DNA of 20,357 bases, taken from a virus. This document shows, in pieces, positions 9,501-19,033 of this stretch (position 1 is its first letter; each line of letters starts with the position of its first letter). The stretch covers positions 1 through 20,357 of the IMG/VR virus record IMGVR_UViG_3300007236_000089; one strand, written 5' to 3'. Made by a program: the position numbers and the translations under genes. Under the pieces are notes generated by a model that was not told the DNA's origin, searched no databases, and saw nothing but the letters and a program-made list of their open reading frames with translations.

Positions 9501-10557
9501 TGTTTGAACGGTTCTATAATCAGGCTCTCAGAAAGATTACAGTGGGCTTCGGCACTCTGTTTAATAACGTGTATATGACACGCATGAATCTGGACGGGAC
9601 CAAGGACTCCGAAATGAGAGTCCCTTTGGCATACGGACCCAAGACTAAATGGATTCGTATGCTTAATGAGAGAACGTCTGGTACACAGATGGAACTGCCC
9701 AGAATGTCGTTCGATATTGTGGGCATTGAATACGACCCCACCCGCAAGAAGAATTCTTTACAGAAGAGGATGGCAGTTGGACCGAACAACGAGACAGTGT
9801 ATTCGAACTTCATGGAAGTTCCATACAATATCGAGTTCGAATTGTCCATCATGGTCCAATATGTAGAAGACGGGTTGAGTATTCTAGAGCAGATTTTACC
9901 ATATTTCTCTCCACAATTTAATATCTCCATTAACTTTAATGAAACGAATCAAAACGTAGATATCCCTATCGTCTTGAACAGCACTTCTGTATTATCAGAC
10001 TATGAAGGGCAAGTGGAGGGAATGAGAATCCTAACCATGGATCTTTCCTTTACTGCTAAGGCATCCCTGTTTGGTCCTCAGACCAGCAGTGGAACGATCC
10101 AGAGAGCACAAATCAACTTCTTCGAACCAGAGACGTTTACATTCGACGACTATGGTGTGGTGATAGGATGTTCTGGTGCTACGGGTGCTCTATCAGAAGT
10201 GCACGTTGGGGTTACTGGTCCCTCTGGTGCTTCCTCTGGTGTGGACACCTTCACTGATTACACCGTGGGAATTACGGTCTATGGTGCTACCAGTGCCCCG
10301 CCAGTTCAAGGAATCCAATTCGGTGAATTGAGCTTAGGAGAAGTCTACGGAGGTATCACCAACTTCGTAGGGGTAGAAATTTCAGGCGTTACTTATGAAG
10401 GCGTTTCATGGGAATGGGAAGGGGTTACCAGTGCTGGAATCCAATTCGGTGAATTGAGCTTAGGAGAAGTCTACGGAGGTATCACCAACTTCGTAGGGGT
10501 AGAAATTTCAGGCGTTACTTATGAAGGCGTTTCATGGGAATGGGAAGGGGTTACAGC

Positions 10558-10561
<4 letters not shown>
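9500..10561 (+). CDS. 15: Tail completion and sheath stabiliser protein gp15 with duplicated C-terminal extension
   Basis: A 353-residue protein. Residues 1-~205 align in pattern with T4 gp15: MFERFYNQALRK start, FNNVYMTRMN, MRVPLAYGPK, LPRMSFDIVGIEY, YELSI-like FELSIMVQYVEDG and EQILPYFSPQFN. T4 gp15 forms a hexameric ring capping the tail tube and sheath and docking to the gp13/gp14 neck. From ~210 the protein carries a Gly/Ser/Thr/Val-rich extension absent in T4, ending in two adjacent 41-42-residue copies of one unit (271-312 and 313-353). The copies are identical apart from the junction residues, giving a protein ~80 residues longer than T4 gp15 (272). The unit is rich in Gly, Val, Glu and aromatic residues (e.g. 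YEGVSWEWEGVT) and looks beta-type. Start is fixed by overlap with the gene 14 stop; the stop overlaps the gene 16 start (ATGA). Confidence 0.9.
10310..10554 (+). repeat. Perfect 126-bp-period tandem duplication in the 3' end of gene 15
   Basis: Bases 10310-10428 recur exactly as 10436-10554: 119 identical bases with a period of 126, i.e. 42 codons. The bases after the identical stretch diverge, because copy 1 runs into copy 2 and copy 2 runs into the gene 15 stop and gene 16 start. The copies are in frame and keep the gene open. The absence of even synonymous differences indicates a very recent event, a conversion-maintained repeat, or an assembly artefact. Confidence 0.97.
10542..10550 (+). 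promoter_or_regulatory. Ribosome site of gene 16, lying inside the second repeat copy
   Basis: GGGAAGGGG (10542-10550) sits 7 bases before the ATG at 10558. It is why that ATG is preferred over in-frame ATGs at 10534 and 10540, which lie within the duplicated gp15 coding unit. The identical sequence in copy 1 (10416-10424) is not followed by a nearby ATG. Confidence 0.6.
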
Positions 10562-12656
<2,095 letters not shown>

Positions 12657-12658
<2 letters not shown>

Positions 12659-12672
12659 CTAAATATGGGTAC
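12657..12672 (+). promoter_or_regulatory. Candidate late promoter upstream of gene 18
   Basis: CTAAATA at 12659-12665, overlapping the end of gene 17, continues as CTAAATATGGGTAC (12659-12672). It resembles the T4 late box TATAAATA and the TAAATA-type boxes described in T4-like cyanophages, recognised by a gp55-type sigma with the gp45 clamp. A leader of roughly 60 bases would precede the gene 18 ribosome site TAGGAGAA (12721-12728). The extended box is shared with the one before gene 20. Confidence 0.6.
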
Positions 12673-12733
12673 GACAACAGAGACATCTGTATGCACGTAA
12701 AAGCTCAAGAAAACTATTCCTAGGAGAAATGAT

Positions 12734-14533
12734 ATGGCATTTCAAGTAAGCCCTGGTGTGGTAACGAAAGAGGTTGACCTCTCTTCTATCATCCCAGCAG
12801 TATCGACCACCGTTGCTGGGTATGCAGCACAATTTCAATGGGGACCAGCGGACCACCTTGTCACCGTGGACAGTGAGAACAACTTGGTCAGCCTATTTGG
12901 TGAACCCACAGACGACAACTACAAGGAATGGTTCCCAGCGGCTAACTTCCTAGGATATGGAAGCAATCTTCGCCTTGCCCGATACGTCGGAGACACCGCA
13001 AGAAACGCTGCGGGCCCAGGAGGGGTTTCTGGATCTGACTCCCTAATCAGAAACGAAACCCTGATCGATTCCGCTCTTACCGCTTTCTCTGCAGGACAGA
13101 CAGGTCACTTCCACGCAAGATACCCTGGTAACAGAGGTAACAGCCTAAAGGTGGTCTGGCATGACGGCGGAAACGGGTCAGGGTACTCCGCTAGTAACTA
13201 CAACCTATGGCAGTATGCCAACCAGTTCGATGTGAACATGCCCTTCACCACTGGTTGGGCGGCGGGTGTAGATGGAGAAGGTGTGAACGACGGCGTGAAC
13301 ATCGCAGTCATCGACGAAGATGGTCTGTTCTCTGGTGTCAAGGGAACTGTACTAGAAACCTTCGATGCAGTATCAAAGGCTTCTAACGCACTCAACTCCG
13401 ACGGCACCAACAACTTCTACCGTACGGTCATCAACGAGTCTTCCAGATACATTTATGCTACCGCTCACCCAGAAGGAGGCACCTATGGACAGGGTACAAC
13501 TGGTGAGGCTGGTAACCTAACTTGGGGATCAGTGGTCTCAGCAGCAGGAGGATCTTTCGACAGACTCAATGCTGCCAGTGGTAACACTGCTGGTTACGCG
13601 GTATCGCTAGCAGGTGGTACTGGTGAGTTCGGTAGCACCATCCCAGCGACTGGTTCGTCTCAGGGTTGGGGACTTCTCAGTGACACCGATGCCGAAGACA
13701 TTTCAATCATCATCGGTGGTCCAGCAAATTCCACCCAGGCTGGTGGTATCGTTGACATTGCAGATGCCCGTAAGGACTGCGTTGCGTTCCTTTCCCCAGA
13801 AGAAACAGACTGCATTTCCAATGGTGTCCCCCTAACACAGGCTGCCGCAGAATCAGCAGTTCTGGACTATAGAAACACCCAGCTCAACAAGAGCAGTTCT
13901 TATGCATTCCTCGACTCTGGTTGGAAGTACCAGTACGATCGATATTCAGACTCATACCGATGGGTCCCACTAAACGGTGATGTCGCTGGTATTGCAGTAA
14001 GATCGGACGAGAATTCTGAGACTTGGTTCTCACCAGCAGGTTTTAATCGTGGTCAGGTACGTGGTGTGGTTAAACTAGCATTCAACCCATCCAAGGCCAA
14101 CCGCGATAACCTCTACAAGGATCAGGTTAACCCAGTGGTGTCCTTCCCAGGCGAGGGTACAGTCCTCTTCGGAGACAAGACCCTGCTCGCTAAGCCTTCT
14201 GCATTCGATAGACTGAACGTGCGACGTTTGTTCATCGTGCTTGAGAAGGCAATTGCTACCGCTGCTAAGTACCAGTTGTTTGAGCAGAACGACACCTTTA
14301 CTCGATCCCACTTCAAGACCATGGTCGAACCCTTCCTAAGGGACGTCAAGGCCCGTCGCGGGATCACTGAATTCAAGGTAGTTTGTGATAGTAGCAACAA
14401 CACATCGGCGGTTATCGACCGCAACGAGTTCGTTGCTGACATCTTCATTAAACCCACCAAGTCAATTAACTTCATCACCCTCAGTTTCGTCGCCACCTCA
14501 CAGGGTGTAGACTTCTCTGAAATCGGATCCTGA
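12734..14533 (+). CDS. 18: Contractile tail sheath protein gp18
   Basis: A 599-residue sheath subunit, somewhat shorter than T4 gp18 (659). The N-terminus (MAFQVSPGVVTKEVDLSSII, then PAVSTTVAGYAAQFQWGP) is the standard start of T4-type sheath proteins; this arm links sheath subunits into a mesh. The C-terminal region holds the conserved sheath core: ETWFSPAGFNRGQV near residue 430, LNVRRLFIVLEKAI ~495, then FLRDVKARRGITEFKVVCD and the final FIKPTKSINFITLSFVA segment, which folds with the N-terminal arms of neighbours. The middle is the variable, surface-exposed Gly/Ser/Asn-rich domain. It has its own candidate late promoter and a good ribosome site, fitting a protein needed in more than 100 copies per virion. 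Gene 19 follows after 12 bases. Confidence 0.96.
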   Translation: MAFQVSPGVVTKEVDLSSIIPAVSTTVAGYAAQFQWGPADHLVTVDSENNLVSLFGEPTDDNYKEWFPAANFLGYGSNLRLARYVGDTARNAAGPGGVSGSDSLIRNETLIDSALTAFSAGQTGHFHARYPGNRGNSLKVVWHDGGNGSGYSASNYNLWQYANQFDVNMPFTTGWAAGVDGEGVNDGVNIAVIDEDGLFSGVKGTVLETFDAVSKASNALNSDGTNNFYRTVINESSRYIYATAHPEGGTYGQGTTGEAGNLTWGSVVSAAGGSFDRLNAASGNTAGYAVSLAGGTGEFGSTIPATGSSQGWGLLSDTDAEDISIIIGGPANSTQAGGIVDIADARKDCVAFLSPEETDCISNGVPLTQAAAESAVLDYRNTQLNKSSSYAFLDSGWKYQYDRYSDSYRWVPLNGDVAGIAVRSDENSETWFSPAGFNRGQVRGVVKLAFNPSKANRDNLYKDQVNPVVSFPGEGTVLFGDKTLLAKPSAFDRLNVRRLFIVLEKAIATAAKYQLFEQNDTFTRSHFKTMVEPFLRDVKARRGITEFKVVCDSSNNTSAVIDRNEFVADIFIKPTKSINFITLSFVATSQGVDFSEIGS

Positions 14534-14545
14534 TAGGAGAAATCA

Positions 14546-15112
14546 ATGAATATCGATAAGTTTAAGACAGCACTATCAAAGGGCGGCGTCCGATCCAACC
14601 TGTTCAGAGTTCAGGGTGACATCGGCTCTACCTCCCTCCCAACCAAGGTCGGTTATCTTTGCCGTGCTGCTGCAATGCCCGCCACCACCATTGAACCAAT
14701 CGAGGTTCCTTACCGTGGCAGACAGCTAAAGATCCCTGGAGACAGGACCTATGCAGAATGGACCCTCACCTTCATGTCTGACGGTGATATGGAACTCCGC
14801 AATGCATTCGAGAAGTGGATGGACGACATCAACAAGACGGTAGACAACGTTGCTACCGCAGATCTCAACCTCACTGGTACACTCTTCCCAGAGTGGAACG
14901 TGGAGCAGCTCGACAGGACTGGTAAACCAATCAAGTCCTATAAGTTCCTCCACTGCTGGCCTTCCGAGGTTGCTCAGATCGAACTAAGTTCTGAGGATAC
15001 CGATCTCCAGACCTTTGATGTCACCCTGCAGTACACCTACTTCTTGTCTCAGACCACCGATGAATCGGTCGGGCTTGGCATCGCCGCCGCGCCTGGTGAT
15101 ACCGATAACTGA
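14546..15112 (+). CDS. 19: Tail tube protein gp19
   Basis: A 188-residue tube subunit, slightly longer than T4 gp19 (163). Pattern matches to T4 include the N-terminal RSNLFRVQGDIG, the AAAMPATTIEPIEVPYRGRQ strand, the strongly conserved GDRTYAEWTLTFMSDGDMELR and the terminal LQTFDVTLQYTYF. Gp19 hexamers stack to form the inner tube through which DNA passes, while gp18 contracts around it. The last ~15 residues (DESVGLGIAAAPGDTDN) are an extra tail beyond the T4 end and likely project from the tube. TAGGAGAA lies upstream of the ATG, 12 bases after the gene 18 stop. A 54-base gap with a promoter-like box separates it from gene 20. Confidence 0.96.
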   Translation: MNIDKFKTALSKGGVRSNLFRVQGDIGSTSLPTKVGYLCRAAAMPATTIEPIEVPYRGRQLKIPGDRTYAEWTLTFMSDGDMELRNAFEKWMDDINKTVDNVATADLNLTGTLFPEWNVEQLDRTGKPIKSYKFLHCWPSEVAQIELSSEDTDLQTFDVTLQYTYFLSQTTDESVGLGIAAAPGDTDN

Positions 15113-15128
15113 TATCCTGTGAGTAAAC

Positions 15129-15142
15129 CTAAATAATGGTAC
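15129..15142 (+). promoter_or_regulatory. Candidate late promoter upstream of gene 20
   Basis: CTAAATAATGGTAC (15129-15142) matches the extended box before gene 18 at 12 of 14 positions. The ribosome site AGGAG (15153-15157) precedes the ATG at 15167. The box sits in the non-coding gap after gene 19, as expected for a promoter opening the head gene block. Confidence 0.6.
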
Positions 15143-15166
15143 CTCACTTTACAGGAGCATTATATA

Positions 15167-16687
15167 ATGGCACTTGAGTTTTTCGGATTTTCCTTGGGAA
15201 GATCCAACAAAAAAGATGAAGAGGAGAAGAGAAATAATCTCCCATCCTTTGTCGAACCCAACGACGAGGAAGGTGCTTCTATAGTAGATGCATCCGCCTC
15301 CGCTGGTGGTTATTTTGGTGCATATATTGATTTTAATAGCGAAGTCAAGACCGAAGTAGAGTTCATCAATCGATATCGTGAAATGGTCCTCCACCCAGAG
15401 GTAGAATCTGCGGTGGAGGATATCTGTAACGAGACTATTGTTTATGATGAAGAAAATCAGACCGTGGAGCTCGATCTAGAGCAGGTGAAAGATCTGTCTG
15501 ATAATATCAAAAACAAGATCCAAGACGAGTTCGATTACCTATATCACCTCTTGACTTTCTCCACCAAAGGATATGAAATCTTTAGGAGATGGTATGTGGA
15601 CGGTCGCATTTTCTACCACATGGTCGTTGATCCTAAGAATCCCAAAAAGGGCATTCAAGATGTTAGATTCGTTGACCCCACCAAGATCAAGAAGGTCATC
15701 GAACTAGAGAAGGATTCAACTAGGGTAGATCGTACTGGTGCAGTTGCAGACACAATCAAAAAGGCTGAAGAATACTACCTCTATAGAGAAGATCAGGACA
15801 TTCCAGAAGCAGTACGCATTGCACCTGAGGCAGTATGCTATGTTACTTCTGGTCTTTACGATGCTTCCAATAAGAAGGTCATTTCTTACCTCCACAAGGC
15901 GATCAAACCCCTCAACCAGTTGCGTATGATCGAGGATGCCTCGGTAATTTACCGCATCTCGCGTGCACCAGAACGACGTGTATTCTACATCGACGTTGGT
16001 TCGCTTCCTAAGACAAAGGCGGAACAATACGTCAAGACCATCATGAACAAGTACCGCAATAAGCTGGTCTATGATGCATCTACAGGTGCTATCAAGGACG
16101 ATAAGCGGCACATGAGCATGCTTGAAGACTATTGGTTGCCTCGAAGAGAAGGTGGTAAGGGTACAGAGATCTCTACCCTAGACGGCGGTCAGAACCTAGG
16201 CGAGATGGAAGACGTAATTTACTTCCAGAGCAAGTTGTACGACGCATTGAACATCCCTCGGACCAGAATGCAGACAGACGACAGATTCGGTGTCGGTCGA
16301 GCATCAGAGATTTCCAGAGATGAAGTCAAGTTCATGAAGTACATTGACAGACTACGCATCAAGTTCAACGACTTGTTCCTCACCATGCTCAAGACCCAGT
16401 GTCTCTGCAAAGGCATCATGACTTCGGACGAGTGGGAGAACATCTCCAGCTACATTAGATTCGAGTATTGCAAAGATAACCACTTCTCCGAACTGAAGGA
16501 TTTTGAGGTTCTAGCAGAGAGAACCAGAGCACTGAACGATGTTGATGAGTACATCGGCAAATACTTTAGTGTCGAATGGGTCAGAAAGAATCTACTAAGG
16601 CAGTCTGAAGAAGACATCAAGGAGATGGACAGACAGATCGCCAAGGAAAGAGAAGAAGGAATCATCTCAGACGAAGCAGAGTTTTGA
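15167..16687 (+). CDS. 20: Portal protein gp20
   Basis: A 506-residue portal subunit, close to T4 gp20 (524). It forms the dodecameric ring at the unique head vertex, nucleates prohead assembly and is the docking site for gp17 and later for the neck. Recognisable segments: VEFINRYREMVLHPEVESAV and EDICNETIVYDE early on, the stem region around VRFVDPTKIKKV, RVFYIDVGSLPKTKAEQYVK, then NKYRNKLVYDASTGAIKDDK and the EDYWLPRREGGKGTEI-STLDGGQNL block. The last is among the best conserved parts of T4-type portals. The C-terminal helices (EEDIKEMDRQIAKEREEGI) are highly charged. The N-terminal Asp/Glu/Lys-rich stretch (~14-35) is variable. The gene follows a candidate late promoter. Confidence 0.97.
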   Translation: MALEFFGFSLGRSNKKDEEEKRNNLPSFVEPNDEEGASIVDASASAGGYFGAYIDFNSEVKTEVEFINRYREMVLHPEVESAVEDICNETIVYDEENQTVELDLEQVKDLSDNIKNKIQDEFDYLYHLLTFSTKGYEIFRRWYVDGRIFYHMVVDPKNPKKGIQDVRFVDPTKIKKVIELEKDSTRVDRTGAVADTIKKAEEYYLYREDQDIPEAVRIAPEAVCYVTSGLYDASNKKVISYLHKAIKPLNQLRMIEDASVIYRISRAPERRVFYIDVGSLPKTKAEQYVKTIMNKYRNKLVYDASTGAIKDDKRHMSMLEDYWLPRREGGKGTEISTLDGGQNLGEMEDVIYFQSKLYDALNIPRTRMQTDDRFGVGRASEISRDEVKFMKYIDRLRIKFNDLFLTMLKTQCLCKGIMTSDEWENISSYIRFEYCKDNHFSELKDFEVLAERTRALNDVDEYIGKYFSVEWVRKNLLRQSEEDIKEMDRQIAKEREEGIISDEAEF

Positions 16688-16700
16688 GAAAGGCACTATA

Positions 16701-17285
16701 ATGGCAAGCGACCGAGCATATGAAATCCTGAGGAAAATCTCTAAAAGCCTGGAAACCAAAGGTCCAGGCTCTATGGATATCGATGCTATCAGCGATATCG
16801 TTGAAGGTTTCGAATTAGAGGCCGATTTATTGCTGAAGAGAGATCATGCTCTCAACGAAGAAGGCGAAGAGGCACCCAGCCCTGGAGAAGTCCAAGGTAC
16901 CATTGAAGATCCAACACTAGATCCAGGTCTAGAAAAAGAATATTTCCTCAAGACGGTCGATGCAGGCGATCATGTCATCACTCTAAAAACTATCGGCATT
17001 GGCAAGAACAAACCCGTGTCTGTCTACATCGACGGATACCGATGGGAAATGTTCCCAGGCCCCATCAAAGCAGAATCAGAAACCCAAGCATTCATCAAGT
17101 CCAAGCACTTCGATAAGTGGCTGGCGAAGTTCGATGCTCCTGAACCTGCTCCTGAGGAGGCCCCCACCGATGAGACAGACTCAACCCCACCGCCCGATAC
17201 CAAAGACGGCGAAACCGAGGGACCCGAATCGGGCGATGGCAAGAAGGATGACGATGACGGCTCCTCAGACACCGAAGAAAAATAA
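16701..17285 (+). CDS. Conserved head-region protein of unknown function between portal and core genes
   Basis: A 194-residue acidic protein that I cannot assign to a T4 gene. Three parts are visible: an N-terminal helical segment (1-50, starting ASDRAYEILRKISKSLE); a compact folded-looking domain (~80-142, YFLKTVDAGDHVITLKTIGI and PVSVYIDGYRWEMFPGP then KSKHFDKWLAKF); and a disordered Pro/Glu/Asp-rich tail (~146-194). A similar protein follows the portal gene in several marine T4-like phages, as I recall. The place between portal and core genes suggests a part in prohead initiation or core assembly, which is inference. It starts 13 bases after gene 20 with GAAAGG upstream; its stop codon overlaps a promoter-like box. 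Confidence 0.7.
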   Translation: MASDRAYEILRKISKSLETKGPGSMDIDAISDIVEGFELEADLLLKRDHALNEEGEEAPSPGEVQGTIEDPTLDPGLEKEYFLKTVDAGDHVITLKTIGIGKNKPVSVYIDGYRWEMFPGPIKAESETQAFIKSKHFDKWLAKFDAPEPAPEEAPTDETDSTPPPDTKDGETEGPESGDGKKDDDDGSSDTEEK

Positions 17286-17288
17286 ATA
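17281..17288 (+). promoter_or_regulatory. Candidate late promoter box upstream of the gp67-like gene
   Basis: AATAAATA (17281-17288) differs at one base from T4 TATAAATA and overlaps the stop codon of the preceding gene. It leaves a leader of about 35 bases with GAAAGG (17318-17323) before the ATG at 17331. The position is right for a late promoter feeding the core, protease and capsid genes; A-richness makes a chance match possible. Confidence 0.42.
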
Positions 17289-17330
17289 GAAAGATCGGAC
17301 ATCTCAAAACTAACACCGAAAGGTAATTAT

Positions 17331-17900
17331 ATGAACCTTCAAGACAGATTCTATGGCTCACAGATTAGAGGTGTGGGCAAAAAGTTTATCACCGCTGTAT
17401 CTGACGAGAACCTCCTCGAGGCTAAGGAGGCTGTGGAAACTGGTCTTTTTGGTAAGGCAGGAGAAGTTCTCTCAGAAGAAGCATCCCTTCAGACCATCGC
17501 AAACCGCATCATTTCTGGTGACGTGGCAGGCAGACTAGAAGAGTCTTCCAAGAAGTCCACCAAGAAAGAGGGTTGGAGCGAAGACGAAGAAGAGGAAGAG
17601 TACGAAGTCCTCAATCTCGAATCCGAGGAAGAGGAAGAGGTAGAGGAAGACTCTGACGAGGAAGACTCCAAGGAAGAAGTCAAAGAAAACTTCGACCCAA
17701 AGTCGATGATGCAAATGTTCCAGATGATGATGGCGATGGCTATGATGGGTAATCAAGGTCAGCAGGGTTTTGGCGGTCTAAAACCAGAACACGCTCGAGC
17801 ACTAGGCAAAGTGGGTGGAATGAACCCAGGTAGCTTTGCTGGTCCCGCAGGTCGTCCTGGTGGCGGCAACGGCATGGGCATGGGAGGCGGACGACGATGA
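17331..17900 (+). CDS. 67: Prohead core protein, gp67-like
   Basis: A 189-residue protein at the gene 67 position. Layout: MNLQDRFYGSQIRG start; a helical segment (~22-65, VSDENLLEAKEAVETGLFGKAGEVLSEE) resembling the short helical start of T4 gp67; a very acidic stretch (~83-119, runs of Glu/Asp as in T4 gp67); a Met-rich segment (~125-140, MMQMFQMMMAMAMM); and a Gly/Arg/Pro-rich tail ending GMGMGGGRR. T4 gp67 is only 80 residues, so the Met- and Gly-rich C-terminal half is an addition. In T4, gp67 is an internal core protein needed for correct head shape and is degraded by gp21; L-x-E sites suited to that protease are present (NLLEAKE, VLSEEA). Its stop overlaps the next start (ATGA). Symbol given by position and architecture. 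Confidence 0.65.
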   Translation: MNLQDRFYGSQIRGVGKKFITAVSDENLLEAKEAVETGLFGKAGEVLSEEASLQTIANRIISGDVAGRLEESSKKSTKKEGWSEDEEEEEYEVLNLESEEEEEVEEDSDEEDSKEEVKENFDPKSMMQMFQMMMAMAMMGNQGQQGFGGLKPEHARALGKVGGMNPGSFAGPAGRPGGGNGMGMGGGRR

Positions 17901-18364
17901 ACCTACAGCAAAGATTTTATGCACAACGTATCCAGAACCTCCAAGAGGCCAAGGATTCCCCAGAGCAGAAGGCATACAAGGAATTGTTTGCTAAGATGCT
18001 CGACAAGTACGATGCCGACTCTCCCAACGACATCCCCAAGGAGAAGAGAGACGATTTCTTCAACGAAGTCGAGGCAGCATGGAAGAAAGATCCTGCCAAC
18101 GACTCTGAGGGTGAAGGCGAAGAAGAGGAAGAAATGGAAGAAGGTCTGAAAGAGGCCACCGATGGCGGCGGTCCAGGCGGCGGAGGCAAAGGCGGTCATG
18201 GCACCCCTCCCCCAAGTGTAGTTGATGCCGCTGGTCAGGGTCCTCTCACCATGAACGGCATGCTTGCCGCTTTCGGTTCTCGTGACCTTAGATACGACTT
18301 CAATGGAGACGGAGTTGTCGACGGTGAGGATCTAGGAATTTTCCTCGCTAAGTTCGGCGGCTGA
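17897..18364 (+). CDS. Prohead core-type protein at the gene 68 position, with a C-terminal dockerin/EF-hand-like loop
   Basis: A 155-residue protein directly before gp21, where T4 has gene 68. It starts MNLQQRFYAQRIQNL, nearly the same as the preceding gene. A helical region follows (~22-65), then an acidic run (~69-83), a Gly-rich linker (~89-102) and a C-terminal segment (116-155). That segment contains YDFNGDGVVDGEDLGIF (133-149), in which D134, N136, D138, D142 and D145 fit positions 1, 3, 5, 9 and 12 of a dockerin-type calcium loop. L-x-E sites (NLQEAK, GLKEAT) could be cut by gp21. I see no convincing sequence match to T4 gp68 itself, so the symbol is withheld. The ribosome site GGGAGGCGG (17882-17890) lies inside the end of the gp67-like gene; ATGA overlap implies coupled translation. 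Core role is inferred from place and composition. Confidence 0.62.
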   Translation: MNLQQRFYAQRIQNLQEAKDSPEQKAYKELFAKMLDKYDADSPNDIPKEKRDDFFNEVEAAWKKDPANDSEGEGEEEEEMEEGLKEATDGGGPGGGGKGGHGTPPPSVVDAAGQGPLTMNGMLAAFGSRDLRYDFNGDGVVDGEDLGIFLAKFGG

Positions 18365-18378
18365 TAAGGAAAGAAAAA

Positions 18379-19029
18379 ATGCTTCTAATTACCGAGACAG
18401 TTCAAGACAATATCAAACTGCTAAAAGAGTCTGCCGACGATGGATCCCAGAAGTATTCCATCGAAGGCATCTTTATGCAGGCAGATAAGCAGAACAAGAA
18501 CGGAAGAGTCTACCCTTCTAAAACTCTGCTAAAAGAAGCGAAGAGGTATGAAAAAGAGTACGTCAAGAAGAATCGTGCTCTTGGTGAGTTGGGTCATCCC
18601 GAAGGTCCAACCGTCAATCTAGATAGAGTATCTCACGTCATTAAGGAACTATGGAACGAAGGCACCGACATTTATGGACGTGCCCGAATTCTTGACACTC
18701 CAATGGGTGAGATTGTAAAGGGACTCCTTAACGATGGTGTTTCGATCGGTGTGTCCACTAGGGGCATGGGGTCGATCAAGAAGAACAAAGAAGACGTAAA
18801 CGAAGTTCAAGACGACTTCCTACTCGCTGCGGTCGATATCGTTTCCGATCCGTCAGCACCAGATGCTTTCGTTAATGGAATCATGGAAGGCAAAGAATGG
18901 GTTTGGGACAATGGCATTATCAAATGTCGCGATATTGAAACTCATGTAAAACTCATTGAAAACGCCAGTAACAAGATGGAGCGAGAGGAAAGGATCCTCT
19001 CAGCATTCAACAGCCTGTTAAATGGCTAA
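18379..19029 (+). CDS. 21: Prohead maturation protease gp21
   Basis: A 216-residue serine protease of the T4 gp21 type (MEROPS S77), almost the T4 length (212). Conserved blocks: YSIEGIFMQADKQNKNGRVY (26-45), ALGELGHPEG with the probable catalytic His at 73, VYGRA-like DIYGRARIL (~97-105), IGVSTRGMGS with the probable catalytic Ser at 126, and AVDIVSDPSAPDAFV (~151-165). It assembles inside the prohead, is activated after shell completion, digests the scaffold and core proteins and removes the N-terminal segment of gp23, typically cutting after (L/I)-x-E. AAGGAAAG (18366-18373) precedes the ATG, 14 bases after the previous stop. Confidence 0.95.
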   Translation: MLLITETVQDNIKLLKESADDGSQKYSIEGIFMQADKQNKNGRVYPSKTLLKEAKRYEKEYVKKNRALGELGHPEGPTVNLDRVSHVIKELWNEGTDIYGRARILDTPMGEIVKGLLNDGVSIGVSTRGMGSIKKNKEDVNEVQDDFLLAAVDIVSDPSAPDAFVNGIMEGKEWVWDNGIIKCRDIETHVKLIENASNKMEREERILSAFNSLLNG

Positions 19030-19033
19030 TTTT

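Noticed and set aside
9520-9930. Antisense 136-codon frame opposite gene 15, and similar antisense frames opposite other genes
   Set aside because: They lie wholly opposite genes with clear family matches, lack ribosome sites and resemble no known proteins.
10534-10557. Upstream start for gp16 giving MGMGRGYS before MTNDN
   Set aside because: The extra codons lie in the repeated gp15 unit, overlap the better ribosome site and break the ATGA coupling pattern.
15119-15147. GTGAG...CTCAC inverted repeat around the promoter box before gene 20
   Set aside because: Only 5 bp with a loop of about 19 bases; no stronger pairing found.
15160-16703. TATAAT-like boxes directly before the ATGs at 15167 and 16701 as sigma-70 promoters
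   Set aside because: They touch the start codons and would give leaderless messages without the existing ribosome sites; AT-rich leaders explain them.
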